From Welwitschia mirabilis (Eukaryota > Gnetophyta > Gnetopsida > Welwitschiales): a DNA stretch of 51,657 bases. This document shows positions 1 through 9,068 of the stretch, in pieces. Made by a program: the position numbers and the translations under genes. The notes under the pieces were generated by a model, which had not been told where the DNA came from, did not search any database, and saw only the letters and a list, made by a program, of their open reading frames with translations. Position 1 is the first letter of the stretch, and each line of letters starts with the position of its first letter. The DNA lies in assembly GCA_051453625.1 (NCBI GenBank), contig JBOZIK010000001.1, positions 252,315,084-252,366,740 of the forward strand, given 5' to 3'.

Positions 1-654
1 ACCCAACACCAAGGTAACGTCTCTCTGGATTACAAGATGGTTCTTCGGTCCTAAGATCTCCTGTCATGAGAATGTCAGGTACTGTCAAAGATGATTAAGA
101 ATTGAGGGAAAAACCTTTATTTATAGACAGAAAGGGAAAAGGACTGATAAAAAAGTAAAGTAGAAACTCTAGCTAACATGCAGGCGACAACTCAAGAATA
201 CAATTTGTAAAAGTATGGAATAACAGTGTCATTCATGTTATCGTCTAGATGATGGAGGAGATGACAGGGATTTATAATGAGTTAGTTATTTAGTTTCCAG
301 TTTAACTATGAGGTGGACGATGGAGTCCGATGAGAAGATGTTCAGTTCAACTGCAAGTCATTTGGAAATAAGTCTGTCATGTGTCTAATTAGGGTTATCG
401 TCTGGACGACATGGGGGACGACAGTCTTCTATCCTTTGTTAGTGTGATATCTTGTTGTTTTCAGGAATAATTATCCAAAAATATAATTTATCCATATCTA
501 CATGAAATGCTCGTGAATTATCTGATAAACTGCATGTTTTCGTCTTGTGCTCCTGGATTCTTAATTGTCATAGGAACTAGGCATTTATTTGTTAGTTTAT
601 CTACAAAACAACTTAAAATACCCTATCAAATACACATAAGTTAGCGTCGCAATA
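1..654 (-). repeat. D-family 3' LTR (partial)
   Basis: The minus strand starts TATTGCGACGCTAAC at 654 and then follows, with substitutions, the first few hundred bases of the LTRs at 22691, 30349 and 9068, including the shared GGGTATTTTAAG block. The canonical TG start appears as TA, a G-to-A change. The polypurine tract abuts it on the internal side, which makes it a 3' LTR. It holds two copies of the family's quasi-palindrome (241-267, 395-424). CpG is well preserved, which suggests it is younger than its neighbours. Confidence 0.75.
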
Positions 655-670
655 TAGCCCCCCACTTAGC
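655..670 (-). other. Polypurine tract of D
   Basis: The minus strand reads GCTAAGTGGGGGGCTA immediately before the LTR start. The matching tract in element A (30331-30348) reads TAAAGCTAAGTGGAGGTC. It is the expected site of plus-strand DNA priming. Confidence 0.8.
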
Positions 671-1749
671 TTTATCAGTCCCTGACAAAACTAGGTGGTA
701 AAATGTGTTTGCAAGCTAACTTTTCAAATAATAAAAACTAGGATATGTAAAGGAAACATCTGACAAAAAAAGTATTTATAATGTATCTGAATCTGAATTT
801 CTTAAAATTTAAAAACTAAATAAAATACCTATTAAATATCAGATGTATGTCTGTCATTTGGTTCATCGTCCAGATGATAATGGGGACGATAGGCTCCTTA
901 AAAGGTTTTCAAAATTTAGAACCTGTGACAGAAAACAGATTTTTAATTAGTTATAAAATTTTGGAAAATAACTCCTCCTGTGATAGATAGTTAAGTATAA
1001 TTATGTTAAAATTAAGGAGGATTTGCAATAATGATTCATTATGATTGAAAAAATTGGATCAGAAATATGCAATATTAGATCAGAAATATGTAATATTGAA
1101 AATATATATGCATTCTACCCCCTACTTAAAATGTGCAATGTATCTCAAATTGCCTAAACTAATGAAAATTAAAAATGAGTGGAATGAAAAACTATGAAAC
1201 TATGAAACTAGGAAAGAAGAAAATGGAAAAATGACTAGGAAATAGTAGACATGAAAACAAAAGAAAAGTTAATGGGACATAGACACAAGGAACATGAAGA
1301 AGAATGTTTACCTAGTCTAAGTACTAACATAGCAAACTTCAAAGGAAAATATCATAACATTACCTGAGTAAAGATGCATAACAAAATGTATTAACTCGAT
1401 AAAGTTCATTCAAAAGAGCAGTGGTTATGACGAGATCTAAGGTTTCAAGTGTGTAGAATAATAAAGGTCAAATCAAAAGGTACAAAGAAATGAACTCATC
1501 TATTTCTATCTACTAACTTACTAAAATCTCCAAAAGTGAAATAATCAAGTGGGAATACTATAATGTTATAGTTATTTTGCCATGATGAGGGGAGTGCAAC
1601 CACTATCAGAGGATTAAGGACCTGTGAAGCATGGCCAACGGATACCCCAGTAGAGTTCCCAGAAATACCATATTACACTACCAAAGGCTCCTCTTGGAAA
1701 TATTTTCCCTGGTGTACTTGCGATAGGACATCATGCTTTTTACTTTTCT
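671..1749 (-). other. D 3' untranslated internal region
   Basis: AT-rich sequence between the polypurine tract and the segment shared with A. I saw no open frame on either strand. It contains one copy of the family quasi-palindrome (862-892) and a pyrimidine-rich run (about 1741-1779, T-rich with CTTT units). Confidence 0.5.
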
Positions 1750-2140
1750 TTCTTTTCTTTCTTTCTTTTTTTTTTTTAATAAAAAGAATAATTCCCATAG
1801 GATCACATATTTAAGAAGACTAAAGTGAATAAGTAAAGTAAAAATTAAAAAAGAACACTCCTTAATAACTTAAGATTTAGCTACCATTGAAAAAAATAAC
1901 ACAAGAAATAAGGTATCTTCTTGTAAATACAGTCCTTAGACATGGGAATGTCTTAAGATTAGGTGAATTCAATCTTACCACTTATAAATACCTAAGTATA
2001 AACTAATCATGATACTTTATGAAGTAATACACATGTCAAATTAAAAGATGATTAGGTAAAGTTATAATATTTAACTAAGGAAGTAGGCTAAGAAAGAACT
2101 TAGTAAAGAAAACAAATGCCTTTACTATGTTCACAGTCAT
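1750..2140 (-). repeat. D internal segment homologous to A 27850-28330
   Basis: On the minus strand this reads like the plus strand of element A around 27930-28330. Shared pieces include CTAAGTTCTTTCTTA, the AAGATT(A/G)(A/G)ATTCA block, and a decayed stretch ending in a TGATCCTATGGGA-type run. The orientation agrees with D's LTRs, so this is D's own 3' internal region. Confidence 0.6.
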
Positions 2141-2407
2141 GTCTAAAATTTCTCATATCATTTTAATCATTTTTGATATATGCATACCATTTTTCAGTCA
2201 TTATTTACATGATTTATTCTTTTATAATTTGCTTCAGGTTTGGAGTGGTTTGTAAAGATAGGCTAGGTTTTAGATTTTCTTTCAAATCTAAAGTGTTGAC
2301 TAAATCTTTTTCTGCTACATCAAAGACTCATATTGAAAATCATTTGTTTCCAAAGTGAAATTTCATCAGTCCAGTTCTAGTGTCTATGATGCAATGGGCG
2401 GTTGCAC
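2141..2407. other. Unassigned stretch left of a gap
   Basis: There is a 61-codon plus-strand open frame (2173-2358), and after its TGA the same frame stays open to the gap. I do not recognise the sequence and it has no promoter or splice context I trust. It is recorded as an unassigned stretch that ends in a 100-N gap. Confidence 0.3.
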
Positions 2408-2507
2408 NNNNNNNNNNNNNNNNNNNNNNNNNNNNNNNNNNNNNNNNNNNNNNNNNNNNNNNNNNNNNNNNNNNNNNNNNNNNNNNNNNNNNNNNNNNNN
2501 NNNNNNN
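2408..2507. other. Assembly gap (100 N)
   Basis: Exactly 100 N, the usual placeholder for a gap of unknown size. The flanks are not duplicates of each other. Confidence 0.95.
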
Positions 2508-3050
2508 AATATTATTATTGCATTACTTGATCATCTTTCAAACTTGAATTATGAATTTATTTCCATGACTAGTCTTTTGACTTAAGAATTTTAATGGTAA
2601 GATTGGATTCATCCAATCTTAGGACATTCACATGTCCATAAAATTTAATTGAAGGAAGATGCTTTATTTTTTATGCTTTTCTCAATGGTGAAAGGATCTT
2701 ACGTTATTTAAGAGTGTTATTTTTTGTCCTAATCTTTTGACTTTCACCTTTGTGTTTTTACAGTGTTTGGTTCTTTTAAAAAACAAAAATGTAAAGTGAA
2801 TAAAAAACCATGATGTTTTATATTTCTATATTAAAAACATGGTCACCATGATGTCCTATGATAAGTACATTGGGGGAAATGGGTTATAGAGTTTCAATCT
2901 TGGGATGAAAAGGTACACAAAGATAATGACACAAATTTGTAATAAGCATAGAGTAGGATAAGGTCCTAGTCCTATGGTACTTCAACTGAGAGACCATATT
3001 CTTCAGTAATATGATAGAAGAATCAATAGAATGCTTAGCTCTTACTATAT
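2508..3050 (+). repeat. Inverted second copy of the A/D internal segment
   Basis: The plus strand here matches the plus strand of A about 27940-28480, and so the minus strand of D 1750-2140. Shared blocks include GGTAAGATTGGATTC, ACATGTCCATAAA, GAAGATGCTTTA and CATGGTCACCATGATGTC. It lies in opposite orientation to D, forming a diverged inverted repeat across the 2408-2507 gap. It may be a fragment of another family member or an assembly inversion. Confidence 0.55.
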
Positions 3051-3180
3051 ACATTAGATATGATTTATAGTGGAAGATCTCATCATGATGCCTTACTAAT
3101 AGTAGAAAATTATAAGTAAAGACTAAATGAAGAAAATGGTATTTGGGTGTAAGTAAGGAAGTGGAAATGATAGGTTTTCA

Positions 3181-3437
3181 AGTGTGAGTCTTACCATAGA
3201 TATTCCTTGTCACTACTATCTTATCTTTTATGGTATTACAAAGAGGCCAAAACTTTTTATAGTCACCTATAGGAAGATTAGTAAGATTGGAAATGAGGTT
3301 TGCAATAATCCTTAGTCACTTCCTTAAAACAAGGGTTTCAAGAGTTCCTAAATCACGATCATAAGTTGCATTGCAATAAAACATATGAGTAAGAAAATAT
3401 CAAGGAAGTAGTCAATATCCTAATTTCTTAAGAGCTA
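3181..3437 (-). pseudogene. Unrecognised coding relic, in-frame continuation of the 59-codon ORF
   Basis: After a one- or two-base frameshift near 3440, the minus strand gives about 85 codons with only three stops, all TGA, which would be CGA (Arg) before deamination. Visible pieces include ALKKLGY, THMFYCNATYDRDLG, IIANLISNLTNLPIGDY and KKFWPLCNTIKDKIVV. Composition is protein-like with no low-complexity bias. I do not recognise the family. It lies inside D but resembles no gag, protease, RT or integrase motif I know. It may be an accessory retroelement ORF or a captured host fragment. Confidence 0.45.
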
Positions 3438-3614
3438 AATCATCTCTCTGAGCTCTCTAAGTTCTGAGGTAGCCATAGACCATTCTTGATATACAGGCTT
3501 CTTTTTAAACTTCTCTAAAAACTTATCAATATCTTCCTTAGACATCCCTTGATAAAAGACAGTGAGATCTCTTGCTAGAGTTTTCTTGACCTTCCTTAAA
3601 AAACTTTTAACCAT
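3435..3614 (-). CDS. Unrecognised 59-aa highly charged ORF
   Basis: An open frame of 59 codons plus TAG. It starts with ATG in a favourable context (G at -3, G at +4) and has an in-frame TGA upstream at 3621-3623. The product is rich in Lys and Glu, beginning MVKSFLRKVKKTLARDL and continuing with YQGMSKEDIDKFLEKF. The C-terminal part (SELRELREM) looks helical. There is no signal peptide, membrane segment or zinc motif. Upstream on the minus strand are a CT run (3713-3728) and a TATA-like box (3767-3776). The frame resumes beyond the stop after a small shift, so this may be the broken N-terminal part of a longer protein rather than a complete small protein. Function unknown. Confidence 0.4.
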   Translation of the reverse strand: MVKSFLRKVKKTLARDLTVFYQGMSKEDIDKFLEKFKKKPVYQEWSMATSELRELREMI

Positions 3615-3766
3615 TTCAGCCTTTCCTCAAGAGCTTAGAAGTAAGAAAAATAAGATAAAATCACTACATCTAAGAGCAGAGTTATGGATCTACAAGGAAA
3701 AGCTCTAAATCTAAAAGAGAGAGAGAGGGCTAGAACATAATGAAAATGAATCATACGCTTCTTTCT

Positions 3767-3776
3767 TTTATAAAGA
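3767..3776 (-). promoter_or_regulatory. TATA-like box upstream of the 59-codon ORF
   Basis: The minus strand reads CTTTATAAAA, about 150 bases upstream of the ATG at 3614, with a CT-rich stretch (3713-3728) between them, as in many plant 5' leaders. The sequence is so AT-rich that chance TATA matches are common. Confidence 0.25.
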
Positions 3777-3904
3777 TGGTGAAATAAGGCGATTTGAAGA
3801 GTGAAATTAGGTCCATCAATAGTACTTCCACACTATAATTTATTAGGTTTAGTTAACTGATTAAGCTTTCATTAACCCATCGAGATGTGGGTTTATAGTA
3901 TAAG

Positions 3905-3988
3905 AAGAGGTCTAGGTAATCAGGCTTTCAGGCTGATCGACTGACTATATCCGGTCGACCAAATTATAGATCTATTCGACTGCCTTGC
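3905..3988 (-). repeat. E 3' LTR remnant
   Basis: GGTCGACCAAATTATAGATC at about 3953 closely matches GGTCGACCCCATTATAGATC in the other LTR (about 7303), and the next few bases also agree (ATTCGACTGCC against AATCAACCCC). It is the only part of the 3' LTR I can place, and it is fused to the coding relic starting at 3991. Confidence 0.55.
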
Positions 3989-3990
3989 AA

Positions 3991-4332
3991 TTAGCTAGAG
4001 CATGGTGAGTTAACCCTCAGTTCATATTTGTGATCAATAATAAAATTGTAGAAAAGGGATTTTACATCAGAATTTTCTAGAAAACATTTATTTCTAATAA
4101 AATTTAAGCCAATGTATTCATTTTTAATGTTGTAATTCACATTTTTTAACTGATCATTGCGCAAATTCACATGAGCATCTATTCTATAAACATGATCTAC
4201 TCGATTTGATGTAAGAACAACAACATTCAATTTCACATGTACAATTTCATACTTTGATTTTTCAAAAACTATTTTGTGACCTTTGTTACATAATTGACTA
4301 ATACTTAATAAGTTATGCTTCAAATCATTCAC
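3991..4332 (-). pseudogene. pol: E pol fragment: copia pre-integrase domain
   Basis: An open frame of 113 codons. Its start, LKHNLLSISQLCNKGHKI, is the well-known opening of the copia GAG-pre-integrase domain that follows the protease and precedes the integrase zinc finger. The usual WHRRLGH histidine motif further on is not recognisable and the domain runs into LTR-like sequence, so the integrase core, RT and RNase H are absent. The frame is open but cannot be functional without them. Confidence 0.8.
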
Positions 4333-4429
4333 ATATAATACACAATTAAGTTAAGGTAACTTACCTTCTTCAATGCATCCAATACCTTATATTCTTACAT
4401 TTTATCATTTTCAAAGGTAACATCTCTTC

Positions 4430-4500
4430 CATTAATACTTCTCAAGTGTTAAAAATTTGATTTTTATCTTGTCATGTGTCTTGAGCATCCACTATCTAAG
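4430..4500 (-). pseudogene. pol: E pol fragment: copia aspartic protease active site
   Basis: At 4470-4496 the minus strand encodes DSGCSRHMT, the catalytic-aspartate motif of Ty1/copia proteases. Around it the frame is broken by TAG and TAA codons, as in DTxIVDAQ before and a TAA soon after. It lies between the gag knuckle and the pre-integrase domain, as expected. Confidence 0.75.
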
Positions 4501-5030
4501 TATCAGCTATTTACACTTGATTCTTTGAGAGCCGTCTATTTTAAAAGGATTTTAAGATTATTAGCTCTTACTTACTTAGTCTTGTTATAGTTATGTGGTA
4601 TACTTATTTTAGAAAAAAAATTTAAATAGCAAAGAATTCACTGAATCTAAAAATAGCATTAACTTTCTAATATTACAAAATATCTTTAAATGACCAATTT
4701 CTTCATAAACATTATAAGAAGCTCTAAAAGTAAACTTACATTGCCTATTTACCTATTTTTGGAAATTTTGGGAAATGAAGCCAATACCTAATTTTTTCCT
4801 AGTGGGCTTATAAACTCTAAGAATCTATTCTAACTTAAAAGAGCCACTAGAAAATTTATTGATAAAGAAAGATAAATATTTTACTTATGACAAGATATTG
4901 GAGTTGTCAGATTTGAGAAAATTGTACCCTTGGTGAGGAACTTTACTACTTTATTCAAATTATTTATCCTTTTTGTTAGCTTTTCACATTCTTTACATAG
5001 TTCATTATGCATATCCTCTAGTTCATCCTA

Positions 5031-5456
5031 TTATTTATTAATTATTTTTAAGTCATCAAGCTCTGATGTGCTAGGTAAGTTCTTAAGAAAAGGCATAATT
5101 ACCATGAAGGATAATCTTTTGTCTATATCTGATTTTTTATTTGAACTACTATCATCATCTTCATCCTCATTATCCCATATTGCAACAAAACAAGAATTTC
5201 TTGATTTTCTGTTATCTCTTTTGATATTTGAGCTCTCATTTACCATCTGTCCAAATCCTTTATAAGAGTAGCATTGGATTTTTTTACCTTTATCTTGCTC
5301 CTTCCTACATTTTAGATAACTTCTTTTAGAGTTTCTACTTGACTTACCTACCTTTTTATTTTTGTGTAGAAAATTCATAAATCTTCTAACTAATAGAACC
5401 ACTTCATCATTATCCAAATCTTCATCTAAATTTTCAAACTTGTATTCTTCTTGCAC
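5031..5456 (-). pseudogene. gag: E gag C-terminal region with degraded zinc knuckle
   Basis: An open frame of 141 codons. The acidic start (LDEDLDNDEVV) leads to a basic segment and then a CCHC-like knuckle at residues 62-75 (codons 5273-5232), CYSYKGFGQMVNES. Family members read CxxCxxxxHxxxxC there, so three of four zinc ligands are lost (Cys to Tyr, His to Gln, Cys to Ser). After it comes the usual acidic/serine-rich linker (DNEDEDDDSSS). The knuckle would normally bind genomic RNA during packaging. The frame is open, but this domain is dead as a zinc binder. Confidence 0.75.
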
Positions 5457-5459
5457 ACA

Positions 5460-6142
5460 TTTTAAGGCAATACCTTTCTTCTTATCTTTAGCAAATTTAA
5501 GTTCATAAGTTTGTAAATTACCTTGTAGCTCTTCTAGTGCTATTACATTTGTGTTTTACTTTCCTCGATGGCTATGACCTTTAATTTAAATCTCTTTGAT
5601 AGATATCTTAGTACCTTTCTAACCATCTTTCCTTCATTTAACCATTTTCCAAAACTTTCCATAGAATTTACAATGCCTATAAGTCTTACAAAGAACTGCT
5701 ACAAAGTCTCTTCCTCATCCATGTGGATCTCTTCAAATTTAGAAATGAGCATTTGAAACTTGAATTACTTTACAGTTGAAGTTCTTTCATGTGCTACCTC
5801 AAGAAAATCCCAAGCCTGTTTAGCATGATCACAATTAACTATATGTTTAAACACATCTACACATACTACACAAAATATTGCATTAAAAGCACAAGCATCT
5901 ATGGTATCTTTGATTTTATCAGTGATAGTCCATTAATATTAGGATCTAGAAACTGAAGTTTTATTATCATTGGCATCCATTTTTGATAACATAAGCATAG
6001 AGTAACCTTTATAGATAACCTCTTCTATATTTATGTCTAGGGATCTAAGAAAAATTCTCATTCTAGCTTTCCAATATGCATAGTTCAACCTATTAAACAT
6101 GGGTGGATGACCAGTGGAAAAACCATCAAAGGGATTACTCAT
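5460..6142 (-). pseudogene. gag: E gag N-terminal and middle region (UBN2/DUF4219 type)
   Basis: The start at 6142 opens MSNPFDGFSTGHPP, followed by FNRLNYAYWKARMRIFL, the classic N-terminal motif of copia gag in plants. The first 67 codons (6142-5939) are open. Beyond that the frame is broken, but pieces such as NSMESFGKWLNEGKMVRKVL and LSKRFKLKVIAI match the middle of gag. The start lies about 50 bases downstream of the PBS, as usual. Confidence 0.75.
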
Positions 6143-6192
6143 TATAGGGTTTTAAATTCTAGATTAGTTAAAATATAAAGAAAAACTTAACT

Positions 6193-6206
6193 TAGCTCTA
6201 ATACTA
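6193..6206 (-). other. E primer-binding site (initiator tRNA-Met type)
   Basis: The minus strand reads TAGTATTAGAGCTA against the canonical TGGTATCAGAGCTA. There are two mismatches, one G-to-A and one C-to-T. It lies three bases from the LTR end. Confidence 0.85.
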
Positions 6207-6516
6207 ATTGATAGGATTGAGAACCCTAGAGAGGGGATGAATATGTTATTTAAAAATTAACTAAATAAACTCATGATATAACAAAAACTTACTCAAAATA
6301 AAATGTTAATAAATTCATACATGCAAATAAAAACTAAAAGTATTCAAAGTAATGAAATTAATAGAAAGTACAAAATACTAAATAAATGAACATAGGATTT
6401 TATAGTGGTTCAGGAAATCCCCTATTCGACTCTCGATGATCAGCTTATCACCAAGCTTGATTTATATCTTCATTACTCTTCTAGATATTGCAGGTTCACT
6501 ATAATCTTTACAAATG

Positions 6517-6617
6517 TACTTTTATATGCTAATTCTTAACCTTTTCACTATAATTTTGTAGGCTAAGTCTCAACCTTTCAATAGATTTTGTAGGCTAAGT
6601 CTTAACCTTTCATAATA
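6517..6617. repeat. Short tandem repeat in E LTR
   Basis: About three degenerate copies of a 33-40 base unit built on GTAGGCTAAGTCTTAACCTT. The second and third copies are nearly identical, the first (TATGCTAATTCTTAACC) is diverged. Confidence 0.65.
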
Positions 6618-6989
6618 TAAGATAGTCATGAAATAACACTAAGATGCATAGCCATCACTTGTTCTTTGATATAATGATTTTGATGGAGATCTTTTCCTAT
6701 AGATAATACAGTAAAGAAAGCACTAGATCTAATCTTAAATAAGTAAATACAATAAATGATAGATCATCCTTGGCTAAGAATACAATGCCAAGAAGCTCTA
6801 ATAAATATCACAATATTTAGTCCTTTAATCAGGAATCAAAAATTCTTATTAGTCATATCTCTCTTGGATATTTATATTAGAAGGATTTTAGGATTTATCA
6901 CAATTAAAAATGCACTTTCCATGGCTATAAATGGTTAGAAAACAAATATCTAATGGATACATAACAAATAGAAAATTTTATTTACATTC

Positions 6990-7480
6990 TGGCTGGTTAA
7001 TCCCTCAAAAGTCTGGTCAACCCCTCCTAGTATTGTAACTTACATAAGTCACTGAGTGAACTTTGTAGTTGTCCTAGTTTCTTATGGCTCTAGGTCTGAT
7101 CGACCCCTCAACATCCAGTCAACCCCCATCTAGTTATCTATAATTCTATTTAGTCACCCATTATTCTTGATAAAATATCATTTCTATTTCCTTCAAGTGT
7201 TTAATTGACCCCATTTCGATTAGCTTAGGAGTATCAGCTAGATAGTATTCAAGTTTTCCTTGACAATTAAATCAATAGTATTATTCTCAGGTTTACAGAT
7301 CTGGTCGACCCCATTATAGATCTAATCAACCCCTTATCATTTAATTCAAGAATACTAGCTCTCAGGATTATAGGTCCAGTTAATCCCTTATAGATCTAGT
7401 TGACCCCTTTAAATTTAATTTAATTTTGAGAGTATGCTTTAAGTGCGGTTGGCTCCTTAAAAGTCTAGTCAATCCCTCAA
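6990..7480. repeat. Dispersed GGTCGACC-type motifs in E LTR
   Basis: At least eight decayed copies of a CTGGTCGACCCC-like word, for example GGTCAACCCC, GATCGACCCC, GTCAACCCCC, GGTCGACCCC, AATCAACCCC and AGTTGACCCC, often joined by TTATAGATCTA. Spacing is irregular. The word is palindromic (GGTCGACC). Confidence 0.65.
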
Positions 7481-7616
7481 GAGGCTAAGTAAACTTGATA
7501 GATTTCTAGCAATTATATTTTAACATTCATGGCTTTAACATCTAATCTATAAGTGGTTAGCATTTTCTACACAAGATACAAAAAATTTGCTATATAAAAA
7601 ATATTAGTTTGACATC

Positions 7617-7800
7617 AATTAAAAAAAAAAGTAATCTAATAAGGACGACAGGATATCTAAAAACTATAGAAAATAAAATTCACTGAAATAAATGTATTAT
7701 AAGTTATACTAAAAATATAGCACTAATTCAAATAAATAACTTAAATAGAAAATTTGAGGTACTTATCTAGTTAGTAATAATTCTCTAGCTTCTTACAGCC
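7617..7800 (-). other. D leader between PBS and E insertion
   Basis: About 180 bases of AT-rich sequence without an open frame. It is what remains of D's 5' leader before the copia element interrupts it. Confidence 0.5.
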
Positions 7801-7820
7801 TTTCTCGGCAATGGCACCAA
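7801..7820 (-). other. D primer-binding site (TGGCGCC type)
   Basis: The minus strand reads TTGGTGCCATTGCCGAGAAA against the plant Ty3/gypsy consensus TGGCGCCGTTGCCGGGGA (read as tRNA-Asp type). All the differences are C-to-T or G-to-A. It lies two bases from the LTR end at 7823. Confidence 0.85.
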
Positions 7821-7822
7821 AA

Positions 7823-9068
7823 TGTTATAGTATAAATTTATGCAATTTTGAAGTCCTTTAGATAAACTATAAAAAAATTACTTATAGAAAAACACATGTT
7901 AGTATAAATAGTGTTTACCTAAATGTTGTAATCCTAATGAAGGCACTAGGCTCAGAGTTAGAGAATTAATTTCTAAAGATATTTTTAGTCTTTTTATCTT
8001 TTAATAACTAAAAGTAAATAATAAAGTAAAATGTAATGAAAAACAGATGGAGATGAAACATAAATGAAAGTGGAATAAATTATATTAGATCCTAATCCTT
8101 CTGTTACAAGAACTAGCTTCTCTATAATTTGGATTAATTAAGAAGAATACTTAGCTTATTTCTAATCAACATGGATTATGAGATATACCAAATAGAATAT
8201 AAAATGCAATGTGAAATGGACATGGAATAAAAATGCAAATATAATCTAACCAAAGTAAACCTTTACAAAGGTTACCCTTATGATCTAAATAAATTACAGA
8301 ATCACCACTTAAACTATAACCAACTTAAACCAAAAGTGACATAAATATAATTGAAATAAAAAGAGTAATTGTACTGATTCAAAAACTTTCCATCTGCTTG
8401 CAACAAAATAGTAGCACCTTAATGGAAGAGACTTAGACTAACATGAAGGGAACTCCTTTTTGTAGCTACTAGATGGACCTCTAATCCTTTAATCCTTATC
8501 ACAAGCATATCAGATACAAAAGATGGAAATAGAAATAAAAGAGAAGAAGGGTATTTATAATTTTACATTGAAGTTCTAGAAGCTTAACCCTAAAAGTTGG
8601 AAAAGAAACCTTAATAATCCAAATAAGTCACTTGATCCCATTACAAAGATAATTCTTTTTGATCATAGAAAAACATCTATTATCTTAACTATCATGGGGA
8701 CAATAGAGGGGATGCCACTCTATATAAAAAACCACTTTGTTAGCTTCATGCCTCGCTATCAAGCCATCATATTTTGTTCATATCAGTAGTGGTATCGTCT
8801 TGCCTATCGTGAAGATGACATAGGGGATGATAAGATTTCTTATATCCAATCTCAAAGGTAAGTTAGTCTTTTTCATAATGAATTCTTCTTCTAAGTATGC
8901 AGTGTTAGAATAAACCTAAGAAAACTCTAAATATGCTAAGAATCACATGTTTAAATGATTGTTCTATCAAATCTCCATAATCATAATTATTGCATTTAAA
9001 TGTATATAAATATCCTACAAAAGGACTCAAAATACACCATTAAATTCTTACAAATTAACATTGCAACA
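7823..9068 (-). repeat. D 5' LTR
   Basis: It is 1246 bases long. The minus strand starts TGTTGCAATGTTAATTTG and ends ATACTATAACA next to the PBS. A's LTRs (1233 and 1246 bases) have the same start, length and end (AGTATAACA). It carries a full copy of the quasi-palindrome at 8792-8834. CpG is almost gone. Confidence 0.8.

Larger units (their letters stand above)
3905..7616 (-). mobile_element. Element E: Ty1/copia retrotransposon, internally deleted, inserted in D
   Basis: On the minus strand the order is LTR (7616-6209), PBS matching initiator tRNA-Met (6206-6193), gag, CCHC knuckle, protease motif DSGCSRHMT, then the pre-integrase domain, and directly after it a scrap of LTR (about 3985-3905). 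Integrase core, RT and RNase H are missing, so a deletion joined the pre-integrase region to the 3' LTR. D sequence lies on both sides. Confidence 0.8.
6209..7616 (-). repeat. E 5' LTR
   Basis: The plus strand runs from TGATAGGATTGAG at 6209 to TTTGACATCA at 7616, so the element reads TGATGTCAAA...CTATCA. The inner boundary is fixed by the PBS. The outer one is chosen from the TG/CA rule and the A-run that follows, and could be off by some tens of bases. It contains a short tandem repeat (about 6517-6617) and many GGTCGACC-type motifs (about 6990-7480). Confidence 0.6.
1..9068 (-). mobile_element. Element D: Tat/Athila-like Ty3/gypsy LTR retrotransposon, internally reduced, left edge cut by window
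   Basis: Read on the minus strand, 7823-9068 is an LTR followed directly by a TGGCGCC-type PBS (7801-7820). At the other end, 655-670 is a polypurine tract touching a second LTR (1-654). Both LTRs share their start and layout with the LTRs of element A, so A and D are one family. Only about 3.4 kb of interior is left once the copia insertion (about 3905-7616) is removed, against 6.4 kb in A, and I found no gag or pol. The left LTR keeps many CpG sites while the right one has almost none. D is therefore either one internally deleted element or two insertions of the same family that only look like a pair. Confidence 0.7.

Noticed and set aside
2355-2585. 76-codon plus frame
   Set aside because: Most of its middle is N.
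6193-6206. Possible tRNA gene fragment
   Set aside because: It is only the short primer-binding complement of initiator tRNA-Met next to an LTR; there is no cloverleaf.
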